Shown: one piece after another, positions 9,447-17,957 of the stretch
Layout: each line of letters starts with the position of its first letter
Numbering within the stretch: position 1 is the stretch's first letter
Assembly: GCF_900166635.1 (NCBI RefSeq)
Contig: NZ_LT800497.1
Location: 2,074,378-2,138,377 of the forward strand
Direction of reading: 5' to 3'
Length of the DNA: 64,000 nucleotides
From: Oceanobacillus timonensis
Lineage (GTDB): Bacteria; Bacillota; Bacilli; Bacillales; Amphibacillaceae
Translations under genes and position numbers: made by a program
Notes under the pieces: generated by a model
The model's input: the letters and a program-made list of their open reading frames with translations, nothing else
The model's database searches: none
What the model was told of the DNA's origin: nothing

Positions 9447-10849
9447 TGGATAGAAAAAAAGTAGTTATTGTAGGCGGCGGTATAACAGGGTTATCTGCCG
9501 CCTATCATCTTCAAAAAAAAGTGAAAGCAGCAAAACTTCCAATCGATATCACATTGGTAGAAGGCTCAGACCGATTAGGCGGCCGCATTCATACAATCAA
9601 AAAAGATGGCTTTACGATTGAGAAAGGTCCCGATTCTCTATTAGCACGTAAGCCAGCAGCGATGGCGCTAGTGGAAGAATTAGGTATTTCAGATCAAGTA
9701 AGGAGAAATTCGACCGGACAGTCTTACATGCTGATTAAAAATAGCTTGCATAAAATGCCAAAGGGTGCTTATATGGGCGTTCCAAAAGAAGTAGGTCCAC
9801 TTTTGCGTTCGAATTCCTTTACATTATCCGGAAAACTCCGTGGGTTAATGGATTTGATGAAACCGAAGAAGAAAAGTAAAGAAGATGAGTCCTTAGGACA
9901 TTTTATGCGGCGTCGTTTCGGCGATCAAATCGTCGATAATCAGATTGATCCGCTATTATCAGGTATTCACTCCGGCGACCTTGATCAGATGAGTCTGCAG
10001 GCGATTTATCCTGTGTTTGGGGAAATGGAACAGGAATATGGCAGTGTGATGAAAGGCCTGAATAAAACAATGCCGAAGCCTGCTAAAAACAAAAAGGCGA
10101 AACCTTCTAAAGGCCAATTTTTCTCGTTCACCAATGGATTGCAGACGCTTGTTCATACGCTGGAAGCAAGCCTTGATTCTGTGGAAATTATCCGTGGGAA
10201 TAAAGTAAATCATATGGAGAAAAAAGAAGCGGGCTATCATATCCTGCTGGACTCCGGCGATGTTTTAACAGCTGATTTTGTTTTATCCGCGGTTCCGCAT
10301 ACACAGGTTCCGGGCATGCTAAGCAAGCATCAGCCGCTGCAGAAATTATATGATATTCCAGCCACATCAACTGCCAATGTCGTTCTTGCTTTTGATGAAA
10401 AACAAATCAAACGTGATTTGGACGGCACCGGATTTTTAGTGACAAGAAACAGTAACTACCGGATTACCGCCTGCACATGGACCCATCGTAAATGGGAAGG
10501 AACGGCACCGGCAGGCAAAGCGTTATTACGCTGTTATGTTGGGAAACCTGGTGATCAGGACATTGTGAAAGCATCCGATCAAACACTCGTAGATACGGTA
10601 TTAAAAGATTTAAATAAAGTCATGAAAGTAAAAGGGCAGCCTTTATTTTATGAGGTGACCCGATTTATTGATGCCAGACCGCAATATCATACAGGTCATT
10701 TGGAACTTGTCCGCCGCGTACGCGCTTATGTAGCTGATAATCTTCCAAACCTGGAATTAATAGGCAGCTCCTATGATGGCACCGGACTTCCGGATTGCAT
10801 TGAACACGGTCAAAAAGGTGCTGCGCTGGCATTGGAAGCATTGACGTAA
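9446..10849 (+). CDS. hemY: Coproporphyrinogen III oxidase HemY/CgoX
   Basis: The 467-residue flavoprotein oxidises coproporphyrinogen III to coproporphyrin III in the Gram-positive haem pathway. The FAD-binding GGGITGLSAAYHL lies at residues 9-21 and is followed by EGSDRLGGRIHT. The C-terminal FAD contact GSSYDGTGLPDCIEHG is near residue 437. A lysine-rich insertion (about residues 145-155 and 210-225) is typical of Bacillus members. Its ATG overlaps the hemH stop by one base. With HemE and HemH it forms the decarboxylation-oxidation-metallation series; a coproheme decarboxylase (ChdC/HemQ) is not in this window. A strong terminator follows directly. Confidence 0.95.
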   Translation: MDRKKVVIVGGGITGLSAAYHLQKKVKAAKLPIDITLVEGSDRLGGRIHTIKKDGFTIEKGPDSLLARKPAAMALVEELGISDQVRRNSTGQSYMLIKNSLHKMPKGAYMGVPKEVGPLLRSNSFTLSGKLRGLMDLMKPKKKSKEDESLGHFMRRRFGDQIVDNQIDPLLSGIHSGDLDQMSLQAIYPVFGEMEQEYGSVMKGLNKTMPKPAKNKKAKPSKGQFFSFTNGLQTLVHTLEASLDSVEIIRGNKVNHMEKKEAGYHILLDSGDVLTADFVLSAVPHTQVPGMLSKHQPLQKLYDIPATSTANVVLAFDEKQIKRDLDGTGFLVTRNSNYRITACTWTHRKWEGTAPAGKALLRCYVGKPGDQDIVKASDQTLVDTVLKDLNKVMKVKGQPLFYEVTRFIDARPQYHTGHLELVRRVRAYVADNLPNLELIGSSYDGTGLPDCIEHGQKGAALALEALT

Positions 10850-10850
10850 G

Positions 10851-10889
10851 AAAACACCCGGTTCGCTTTTTTGCGAATCGGGTGTTTTA
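10851..10889 (+). terminator. Terminator of the hemEHY operon
   Basis: AAAACACCCGGTTCGC pairs with GCGAATCGGGTGTTTT around a T-only loop, two nucleotides after the hemY stop. Confidence 0.9.
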
Positions 10890-10934
10890 CTTATATTTCA
10901 TATTTTTCGGTTAAATGATATGCACTTCTATCAC

Positions 10935-11138
10935 TTATGAAAACAACCCTATTATAAATTCAATAGAATCCCCCAAAATCCCAAAAAAGAAAGATACACA
11001 TATAATAATAGCAAAGTTACGCCGTTCTTCCTTCCATGTTTTTGGTTTTTTAGAAAACAGGTAATCACATATAACGACAACAACTGCTAATACAATGATA
11101 CCGATATAATGCGTATACTCTTTATAAAAGTCGACCAC
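10935..11138 (-). CDS. Small two-segment membrane protein of unknown function
   Basis: The 67-residue protein has a hydrophobic helix at about residues 10-27 (GIIVLAVVVVICDYLF), a basic loop (SKKPKTWKEERR) and a second helix that ends in SFFFGILGDSIEFIIGLFS. I chose the GTG start because AGGAGGG lies 6 nt upstream; an in-frame ATG 15 codons earlier has no RBS. I do not recognise a family. It is converged upon by the hemEHY terminator and is separated from the downstream acetyltransferase by a 335-bp gap that holds only an inverted repeat. Confidence 0.6.
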   Translation of the reverse strand: MVDFYKEYTHYIGIIVLAVVVVICDYLFSKKPKTWKEERRNFAIIICVSFFFGILGDSIEFIIGLFS

Positions 11139-11336
11139 AAAGTACCCTCCTGAGTAGTTAGTTATACACCATTTCTTGTTCATCCTGGAACAGCAAGGAT
11201 TATATGCTTATACTTAGATGCGGAAGTTGAGTGAATATTAACACAGTTATTGTAATACCGTATAGATGGTATGAAGAAAAAAGGATCTATTTCTCCAAGG
11301 ATTAATGAACAATTATAAATTTTCAGAGATACTAGC

Positions 11337-11383
11337 ATTCTATCATTGTTTTTTTATGGAAATAACTACATAAATGATAGAAT
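11337..11383. repeat. 11-bp inverted repeat in the gap before the acetyltransferase gene
   Basis: ATTCTATCATT (11337-11347) is repeated in inverse as AATGATAGAAT (11373-11383), with a T-run just inside the left arm. Nothing else is visible in the 11139-11473 gap. The role is unknown. Confidence 0.5.
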
Positions 11384-11473
11384 AAAGAAAATACATGCAT
11401 TTTCCATAAAGAAGTATTCAAGACTGCATCGATAATTTTACTCCTGGTATGGATAAAAGAGAGGGGAGAAATA

Positions 11474-12019
11474 ATGCTATATAAACCGGTGAATTCAAAC
11501 ATCATGCTTTCCTTACTAGAGGAAAATGATGCTGAAATCTTATTTGAACTGGTAACCGCTAACAAAGCTTTTTTAAGTAATTGGTTAAGGTTTCCATCAG
11601 TAACCAATCAAGTAGAAGATTCTAAATCGTTTATTAAAAAGTCCTTATTTCGTTTTGTAAATAAAGAAGGTTTTTGGGCAGGAATTTGGTATAAGGAAAG
11701 ATTAGCCGGCTGCATTGGTTTCCTGTATTTTGACTGGAATGTAAAGAAAACAGAAATCGGATATTGGTTAGGCGAGGCATACACAAATAAAGGGATTATG
11801 ACACAAACCTGTGCTGCGATGGTGAATTATGCATTTCATGAACTGGAACTAAATAAAGTGGAAATTAAAACAGCCGTAAAGAATATAAAAAGTGCAGCTA
11901 TTCCCAAAAGACTGGGATTTAAGCATGAAGGAACAATCAGGGCAGATGAACGGATAAGAGATACTTTTCATGATCGGGAAGTGTATGGCGTATTAAGAGA
12001 AGAGTGGAGGCAGGTGTAA
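11474..12019 (+). CDS. GNAT acetyltransferase, RimJ/RimL-like
   Basis: The 181-residue protein is a GCN5-related N-acetyltransferase of the ribosomal-protein-serine type. The acetyl-CoA core covers IGYWLGEAYTNKGIMTQ (about residues 95-111), which resembles the Q/RxxGxG/A pyrophosphate loop. The segment ELNKVEIKTAVKNIKS with LGFKHEGTIR near the C-terminus is the usual RimL signature. The RBS GAGGGGAG precedes the ATG. It likely moves an acetyl group to a protein N-terminus or small amine; the substrate is not evident. It stands alone. Confidence 0.85.
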   Translation: MLYKPVNSNIMLSLLEENDAEILFELVTANKAFLSNWLRFPSVTNQVEDSKSFIKKSLFRFVNKEGFWAGIWYKERLAGCIGFLYFDWNVKKTEIGYWLGEAYTNKGIMTQTCAAMVNYAFHELELNKVEIKTAVKNIKSAAIPKRLGFKHEGTIRADERIRDTFHDREVYGVLREEWRQV

Positions 12020-12061
12020 TTACCAAACTTAGATGCAGTATTTCCATATTTTTATTTTAAA

Positions 12062-12091
12062 AAGCCAGACCGTAAATAAACGGCTGGCTAA
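12062..12091 (-). terminator. Hairpin terminator-like element, near-copy of the pepF terminator
   Basis: AGCCAGACCG pairs with CGGCTGGCT. On the minus strand a T-run follows, but no minus-strand gene lies directly upstream of it. The same hairpin design occurs at 14611-14641 after pepF, so this copy may be a displaced duplicate flanking the lipoprotein pair. Confidence 0.5.
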
Positions 12092-12136
12092 GCGCTGCCT
12101 GTTTTTCATACATATATATAATCTACAATACGAGGG

Positions 12137-12304
12137 ATGACCAGTTTTTGTAGAGAATCAGCATGGAGAATTATTAGAAGCGGTAATCAATTTTCTGATG
12201 AAGTGAAAGAAGAAGGCATTACGAAGCCAGCTCTTTCTTTTGAAATTATAAGTAAAGATTTCATTCAATTAAAACGACAGGTAAACACGAACAATAAAGA
12301 GTAG
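12137..12304 (+). pseudogene. Frameshifted coding remnant before the lipoprotein pair
   Basis: An open frame of 55 codons ends in EGITKPALSFEIISKDFIQL, while the adjacent frame at its 5' side reads PVFVENQHGELLEAVINFL before a stop. The two read like one gene broken by a frameshift. No ribosome binding site at useful distance was found. Family unknown. Confidence 0.3.
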
Positions 12305-12317
12305 GAGTGGGTCAGGT

Positions 12318-13412
12318 GTGAAAAAAATATTGTTAATAATAACATTAATTTGCACATTACTATTATTTGCGTGTGAAAAGGATGAAGATAAAGTGACCTA
12401 TCAACAAGGTTTTCCTTCCGAGAGCAGTCCGGCTTTAACTGAATTTTTGAGAAGTCATGTTCTTGGTTATGAGTCTATTTTTCTATTTGAAGAAGAGGAC
12501 ACGTTTATGTATGCTAATAGGAATATGGATGAAAGTGAAAGTACAATAGACTATTTTCAATATACATCACCAGAGTTTGATGAGTATGTAAACAAAATCT
12601 TCTCTACACAGGACTACGCAGGTGTTCTTCATGCGTTGTTTCTAAGGAATGATGCTATTCGTGATGAAAATATAAATGAAAAAGATGCGCGGTTACCGGA
12701 AGTAACGCTAGAAGAAGAGAATGTATTAAACATAAAAACAAGCCAGAATGAAAAGCGTTTCTCCATACCTGATAGTTTGGAGAAAGATATAGACGAAGAA
12801 TTGCTAATGAACATATACCATACAAATGAAAATGGATTTATTTTACATTTGAAGAATGATACAACTAAAGAAATTTATTACTTCTTTGCTCTACATGATT
12901 TATCGAAAATGGACATTTTTCAAGATACAGCACTTGATAGTGCTATTGAGCAAGAGGAGTTAGTGCCTTATTATCCTTTATTAGAAAAGGTAAATGAGTC
13001 ATTAAGTGTAGTTGATTACCATGTAGTCAATACAAAAACGCATGAACCATTTAAAACAAAAGAAGACGATACTTTTAGCGAGGATTACAAATACGTTTAT
13101 TTGAATGGAGAAGTGGAACCGCTAACTGAAGGGACGCAAAGAATTCAAAAAGTAGAAAACTATTTTAGTGGAAATGATGAAAGTGATGTTGAATTTGAAT
13201 TAAATTATGATGAAATTGACGAAGAGCTTCATTTAGAGTCCGTTGGCATTAGGTTAGCGAGTATTGTGTATTTTAATGAAAATTTTATTATTTTAAGTTT
13301 GGAATTTGCAGGAGCATTCACAGGAACAGCAGGTTCAACAAATGTGATTATTGATTTACAGGAAGATAAAGATAACCCAGCTTATTATTTAGTGGATTTG
13401 GGGTTGCTGTAA
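12318..13412 (+). CDS. Lipoprotein of unknown function, tandem copy 1
   Basis: The 364-residue protein has a lipoprotein signal peptide with lipobox LFAC and modified Cys19, followed by an acidic linker. It should be anchored on the outer face of the membrane. The mature part is strongly acidic. It is a clear paralogue of the next gene: both share YQQGFP near residue 30, QRIQKVE near residue 275 and a C-terminal block with GSTNVIIDLQEDK. The GTG start has GGAGTGG seven nucleotides upstream. I cannot assign a family. The 24-bp gap to copy 2 indicates one operon. Confidence 0.8.
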   Translation: MKKILLIITLICTLLLFACEKDEDKVTYQQGFPSESSPALTEFLRSHVLGYESIFLFEEEDTFMYANRNMDESESTIDYFQYTSPEFDEYVNKIFSTQDYAGVLHALFLRNDAIRDENINEKDARLPEVTLEEENVLNIKTSQNEKRFSIPDSLEKDIDEELLMNIYHTNENGFILHLKNDTTKEIYYFFALHDLSKMDIFQDTALDSAIEQEELVPYYPLLEKVNESLSVVDYHVVNTKTHEPFKTKEDDTFSEDYKYVYLNGEVEPLTEGTQRIQKVENYFSGNDESDVEFELNYDEIDEELHLESVGIRLASIVYFNENFIILSLEFAGAFTGTAGSTNVIIDLQEDKDNPAYYLVDLGLL

Positions 13413-13436
13413 AACGTAGAAGAAGGAGTGATCAAT

Positions 13437-14540
13437 ATGTTACGCCAAGTTACAAAATTAATCCTTGTTATTATATGTCTTCTCTTTCTTGTTGCGTGTG
13501 AAAAAGAGGATAAAGTGAATTATCAACAAGGATTTCCTACCGAAACCTCTTTGGGGTTATCTAAATTTTTAGGGGACAATGTTATCGGTGGATCGGGTAT
13601 TTTTTTATATGAAGAGGAAGAGACTTTTACATATACTAACCGAAATGGAAAGGAAGACGAAAGGAAATTAACTTATTTTCAATATACACTCCCTCAACTG
13701 GATAAATATATAGAACCGATGTTTTCTACAGAAAATCCAGATAAGGAGCTACATACATTATTTGAAAATAAAGAGTTGAACCTTCTAGAGGATGTTAATC
13801 AGAGTGAAGATACAAGACTTCCTGATATTACCATGGAAGAAGGAAATATATTAAATATAAAAACAAATGATAATGAAGCTACTTTTTCTGTCCCTGAAAA
13901 TTTGGGAATAGACATCGAGGAAGAACTGATAATAAACATGGAGCAGGCAAATGAAGAAGGGTTTATTATCGGTTTGTCAAATAAGGAGACAGGAGATTAT
14001 TATTATGTTTTTGTATTACAGGATTTATCGGAAATGGCTATTGTTCCATATACAGAACTTGGAGATGCAATTGAAAAAGAAGAACTTATTCCTTATTACC
14101 CTATATTAAAGAAGGTGAACGATACACTCAGCAAGTTAGACCGGAAAATCATTGACACAGAAAAGCATCAAGTCATGGAGATAGAAAAAGAACACCTTTT
14201 GAGTGAGGATAGTAATTATATTTATTTAAACGGAGAAGACAATCCATTAGAAGAAGGTAAGCAAAGAATTCAAAAAGTAGAAGATTACGCCAAAGGAACT
14301 GAGCAGAATGATGCTGAATTTGAATTGAATTATGATGAAATAGAAGATGAATTGAGTTTAGATTCAGTTGGGATTGGACGCTCAAAAATTGTGTATTTTA
14401 ATGAAAATTTTATTGTTTTGCGCCTGAAATATAAAGGTGCAATTACAGGGTCAGCGGGTTCAACAAATGTGATTATTGATTTGCAGGAAGATAAAGAAAA
14501 TCCAACTTATTATTTAGTGGATTTAGGAATGATTATATGA
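13437..14540 (+). CDS. Lipoprotein of unknown function, tandem copy 2
   Basis: The 367-residue paralogue of the preceding gene has lipobox LVAC with Cys21 and the same domain layout, including EFELNYDEIEDEL and the GSTNVIIDLQEDK block near the C-terminus. I chose ATG 13437, nine nucleotides after AAGGAG; the GTG at 13428 abuts the RBS. Copies 1 and 2 arose by tandem duplication and have diverged clearly at the residue level, so both have probably been kept by selection. The pair sits between two similar hairpins (12062 and 14611). Confidence 0.8.
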   Translation: MLRQVTKLILVIICLLFLVACEKEDKVNYQQGFPTETSLGLSKFLGDNVIGGSGIFLYEEEETFTYTNRNGKEDERKLTYFQYTLPQLDKYIEPMFSTENPDKELHTLFENKELNLLEDVNQSEDTRLPDITMEEGNILNIKTNDNEATFSVPENLGIDIEEELIINMEQANEEGFIIGLSNKETGDYYYVFVLQDLSEMAIVPYTELGDAIEKEELIPYYPILKKVNDTLSKLDRKIIDTEKHQVMEIEKEHLLSEDSNYIYLNGEDNPLEEGKQRIQKVEDYAKGTEQNDAEFELNYDEIEDELSLDSVGIGRSKIVYFNENFIVLRLKYKGAITGSAGSTNVIIDLQEDKENPTYYLVDLGMII

Positions 14541-14604
14541 AAATTTAAAATCAACTAGGTCAATGAACGCCTTGTAGCTTCTCAAAAAGTTAAAATAACA
14601 TTTA

Positions 14605-14641
14605 TTAAAAAAGCCAGACCGGAAAATCAACCGGCTGGCTT
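14605..14641 (-). terminator. Terminator of pepF
   Basis: AAGCCAGCCGG pairs with CCGGTCTGGCTT on the minus strand and is followed by a T-run (14605-14610 read as A on the plus strand). It lies 18 bp after the pepF stop. Confidence 0.8.
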
Positions 14642-14658
14642 CTGTATATTATCTTTTG

Positions 14659-16467
14659 TTATTCTGAAAAGCTATCTGCCAATTCATCAATTAAAGAACC
14701 AACATAATCAACCGCAATTTCAATATTTTGTGGATTAGACATATCAATGCCCGCATCTTTCATTAAGTCAAGCGGCTGCTTAGCACCGCCTGTTTTTAGT
14801 ACGTTTAACCAGTCATCCACAGCTGGCTGGCCTTCTTCCCGGATTCGCTTCGCCATCGTGGTAGAAACGGTTAAGCCGGCAGAGTACGTATATGGATATA
14901 ATCCCATATAGTAATGCGGCTGCCGCATCCATGTTAACCCGGCTCCATCATCAAATGTAACGGTATCTCCCCAGAAAGATTCCAATACATGGCGTTTTTC
15001 TCTGCATAATACATCCGCAGTTAAAGGAGTACCTTCTTCTGCTAATTCATAAACCCTGCGTTGAAAAGCGCCTTCCAATAGGTGGGTAACAAAATTATGA
15101 TAATAGGTTCCTAACAGCTGGGTGATGATCCAGCGCTTCATTCGTGGATCATTCTGATTTTTATGCATTAAATGATCTGCCAGCAGCAATTCATTTAATG
15201 TGGATGGTGCTTCAATAAAGTAAGTGGACGGTCGCGTGTTAAATAGTGTCTGCTGTTTGCCGGCCAGATAGAAATGGCCTGCATGTCCTAATTCATGTGC
15301 CAGAATAAACGCATTACGCATTTTATCCGCCCAGGTTACAAGAATATACGGATGCACACCATAAGGGCTTGAGCAAAATGCCCCGCTTGCTTTACCGGTA
15401 TTTTCAGCACGGTCTACCCAGCGTTCTGTTAATGCTTTTTTCATCCCTTCGATATATTCAGTGCCCATCACACTCAATGCACTTAAAATGGTTTCGGAAG
15501 CTTCTTCATAAGATGTGTCTGGGTTAAAGGAAGGATCCAATGGTGCTTTTAAGTCACAAAAACGTAATTCATCCAAACCGAGTTGTTCTTTCAGCAATCT
15601 GGCATATTTTTGCATATATGGTGCTAATTTCTCCTGAATCACATCCAATTGATTGTGATACATCTCTTTTGTAACTTGTTGTGGCGCTAATAGCATGTCG
15701 GTAACAGAATCATATTTTCTTAATTTTGAAAGCTGTACCTGTTTCGTCACTTCTGCCGCATAGGTCGCGGCATACGTATTTTTATATTGTTCGAATGTAT
15801 TTACAAAAGCATCGTATGCATTCCGTCTCAGCACGGTGTCCTCAGAATACTCGTAGCTTTCTTCGTAGAGAGGCTCGCTCATCGGCAGGGTATTTCCCTT
15901 GCTATCTGTTACAGATTCAAATTGCATATCAGATTGCTTGCTGCGGGAAAAAACATTATAGGGAGCGTCTAAGACTTCGCCTAACGCAGAGAGTGTCTCC
16001 TCAACTTCAGGGGAAAGGACATGTTCTTTCTTCTCGAGAATGTCCATGACATATTGCTGGTAGGTCTCCAGTTCCGGTTCATCTTTTATAAACTGTGCTA
16101 GATCAGATGAAGAAAGTTCCAGCAGTTCTGTTTCAAAAAAGGAGATTTTCGATCCGATAGCCGCCAGTGCCGCACCGCTTTTTGCCGCTGCTTCTTGATT
16201 AGCGGGATCGCTTCCATCGGCACTGATTAATAAATTCGCATACACGGCAACACGAATCACTTTTTGCTGGTATGCCTCGGCAGTTTTTATTGCTTCCAAC
16301 AAAGTATGTGCATTTTCAGAAAGTTTTCCTTTAAAAGCTGTGATTTGATCAGCTTCTTCCACCGCTTCCTTTAATGCCTTCTCCCAACTCGCTTTGTCCG
16401 GGAAAAGATCTGTTAAATCCCATGTTTGTTCCACGGGAACATCTATCCGATATGTCTCTGACATCAT
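14659..16467 (-). CDS. pepF: Oligoendopeptidase F (M3 family)
   Basis: The 602-residue cytoplasmic zinc peptidase carries the HExxH motif in LAHELGHAGHFYLA near residue 390, with the third ligand Glu in STLNELLLADH about 25 residues on. The N-terminal helical cap (residues 1-200) and the C-terminal WGDTVTFDDGAGLTW segment are typical of PepF. It degrades short peptides of roughly 7-17 residues. RBS GGAGG is 8 nt before the ATG. In B. subtilis a PepF (YjbG) inhibits sporulation when overproduced; whether this copy is that orthologue cannot be decided from context. Confidence 0.93.
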   Translation of the reverse strand: MMSETYRIDVPVEQTWDLTDLFPDKASWEKALKEAVEEADQITAFKGKLSENAHTLLEAIKTAEAYQQKVIRVAVYANLLISADGSDPANQEAAAKSGAALAAIGSKISFFETELLELSSSDLAQFIKDEPELETYQQYVMDILEKKEHVLSPEVEETLSALGEVLDAPYNVFSRSKQSDMQFESVTDSKGNTLPMSEPLYEESYEYSEDTVLRRNAYDAFVNTFEQYKNTYAATYAAEVTKQVQLSKLRKYDSVTDMLLAPQQVTKEMYHNQLDVIQEKLAPYMQKYARLLKEQLGLDELRFCDLKAPLDPSFNPDTSYEEASETILSALSVMGTEYIEGMKKALTERWVDRAENTGKASGAFCSSPYGVHPYILVTWADKMRNAFILAHELGHAGHFYLAGKQQTLFNTRPSTYFIEAPSTLNELLLADHLMHKNQNDPRMKRWIITQLLGTYYHNFVTHLLEGAFQRRVYELAEEGTPLTADVLCREKRHVLESFWGDTVTFDDGAGLTWMRQPHYYMGLYPYTYSAGLTVSTTMAKRIREEGQPAVDDWLNVLKTGGAKQPLDLMKDAGIDMSNPQNIEIAVDYVGSLIDELADSFSE

Positions 16468-16627
16468 CCATCAATCCTCCTCAAATACTTGAAATATCGC
16501 TACATATAAAAGAAAATAAGATTATAGCAATACTTCATCAATTAATTCGATTATCTAATTAATTATAATACAAGGAATGAAATAAGGACAGGATTTGAGA
16601 ATGAAAATCGATTCAGCGTTTCGAACA

Positions 16628-16660
16628 CAAAAAAGAGAATAGCCACATAGAAGGCTATTC
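16628..16660 (-). terminator. Terminator of yhfH
   Basis: GAATAGCC pairs with GGCTATTC around an 8-nt loop, and on the minus strand is followed by CTCTTTTTT. It ends the yhfH transcript about 90 bp downstream of its stop. Confidence 0.7.
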
Positions 16661-16749
16661 AGGAGAAGGATTTTAACTTATGGGATTCATCTTTTATTAA
16701 ACAGGGCGGTTTCATTGCAGCCATTCATGGTGCTGATTGGCAAGTAGTA

Positions 16750-16881
16750 TTAACGCCCTGGATAATCACAGTCATCACAAATGTTACCGTAACAATCTGC
16801 CTTTTCATGCATCATTGCATTTCCGCATTTAGCACATTTCTTTCTTGGCAAATTTTTAAAGAATTCGATAATTCCAGTCAT
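16750..16881 (-). CDS. yhfH: YhfH-family zinc-ribbon microprotein
   Basis: This 43-residue gene encodes a protein with a short amphipathic N-terminus (TGIIEFFKNLPRKK) followed by CAKC, a lone Cys and CDDC. The five cysteines suggest a small zinc ribbon. The pattern matches the 46-residue B. subtilis YhfH, which also lies directly before yhfI and lplJ. AAGGAGG is 7 nt before the ATG. It is divergent from yhfI and has its own terminator. The function is unknown; the FFKNLPRKKC start is highly typical of this family. Confidence 0.85.
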   Translation of the reverse strand: MTGIIEFFKNLPRKKCAKCGNAMMHEKADCYGNICDDCDYPGR

Positions 16882-16995
16882 TTCAATTCCTCCTTAAGTG
16901 TTAATTGATTTAAAAGTATTGTACTATAACAGATTATTAATGTCAACACTGTATTGATACAATTTTTGAAAAAATAATAAAGGAGCTGTTTTCTG

Positions 16996-17724
16996 ATGAA
17001 ATTAACCATTGTCGGCTTTTGGGGCGGTTATCCAAATAAAGATGGTGCCACTTCCAGTTATTTATTAGAAAAAGATAATTATAAATTGGTGATGGATATG
17101 GGGAGCGGAGCGCTATCCAAACTGCAAAAATATGTTTCTGTACCGGATATAGACGCTGTGATTTTATCCCATTATCACCATGATCATGTGGCGGATATAG
17201 GTGTATTACAATATGCTAAATTAACGGATTATTATGTACATCATCGTGAACAGAAGGTAAAAATATATGGGCATACAGAAGATGAAGAGGGGTACGCATC
17301 CCTGTCCCATCGCTATACAGAGGGAATACCTTATCAATCTGATGAGGTATTACAAGTCGGGCCTTTTGAAATTACTTTCTTAAGAACGGAGCATCCGGTC
17401 CCTTGCTTTGGAATGCGAATTACAGATGGTGACAAAACAATTGTTTATACAGCTGACACCAGCTATACAGAGGCATGGATTCCATTTGCTGAGGGTGCGG
17501 ATGTCTTGATAACGGACTGCAATTATTTTAAAGGGCAGGATGGAACAGCTGCAGGACATATGAACAGTGAAGAAGCAGCGCATATTGCGCAAGCAGCTAA
17601 TGTAGGACAACTGGTACTCAGCCACTTACCGCAATTTGGTGTACTAGAACAGTTGAGAGAAGAAGCAGCACAAATTTATACAGGTCCGATTGTATTAGCA
17701 GAAGAAGGCTATGTATGGAAATAA
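16996..17724 (+). CDS. yhfI: MBL-fold metallohydrolase YhfI
   Basis: The 242-residue protein is a metallo-beta-lactamase-fold hydrolase of the RNase Z-like group. Metal motif HYHHDHVAD is near residue 56, the next ligand His in RTEHPVPCFG near residue 133, the bridging Asp in YTADTSY, and a later ligand in SHLPQFG. There is no extra exonuclease domain. B. subtilis YhfI is of the same length and place. The substrate is unknown, possibly a cyclic nucleotide or RNA end. RBS AAAGGAGC precedes the ATG. Confidence 0.85.
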   Translation: MKLTIVGFWGGYPNKDGATSSYLLEKDNYKLVMDMGSGALSKLQKYVSVPDIDAVILSHYHHDHVADIGVLQYAKLTDYYVHHREQKVKIYGHTEDEEGYASLSHRYTEGIPYQSDEVLQVGPFEITFLRTEHPVPCFGMRITDGDKTIVYTADTSYTEAWIPFAEGADVLITDCNYFKGQDGTAAGHMNSEEAAHIAQAANVGQLVLSHLPQFGVLEQLREEAAQIYTGPIVLAEEGYVWK

Positions 17725-17957
17725 CACATAGTAGAAGTATAAAAAGTCTATGATTCTTACCGGGGGACGCGTAATTGCTAGTTCCAACTACGACTCAGTG
17801 AATTGTAAAGCTGATGTCGTTTTCTGGTGGACGGTACTTATTCGTTTCTCCCCAACTATGTAGCAGCTGTTAAAGACGCAGGCTTCCTAGGTAGATATTT
17901 TGATTTACTATCATTTATACGTTAGAATAAAACTAGTGAAAAAAGGGAGGAATAAAG
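17725..17957 (+). other. Intergenic stretch with weak coding remnants
   Basis: Between yhfI and lplJ two adjacent frames read FSGGRYLFVSP and NYVAAVKDAGFLG, each broken by stops. This resembles a decayed gene, but the trace is too short to name. No promoter or hairpin stands out. Confidence 0.2.

Noticed and set aside
17760..17940. Phage capsid-like remnant between yhfI and lplJ
   Set aside because: The phrases SGGRYLFVSP and NYVAAVKDAGFLG are suggestive but too short and in different frames; no other phage trace is nearby.
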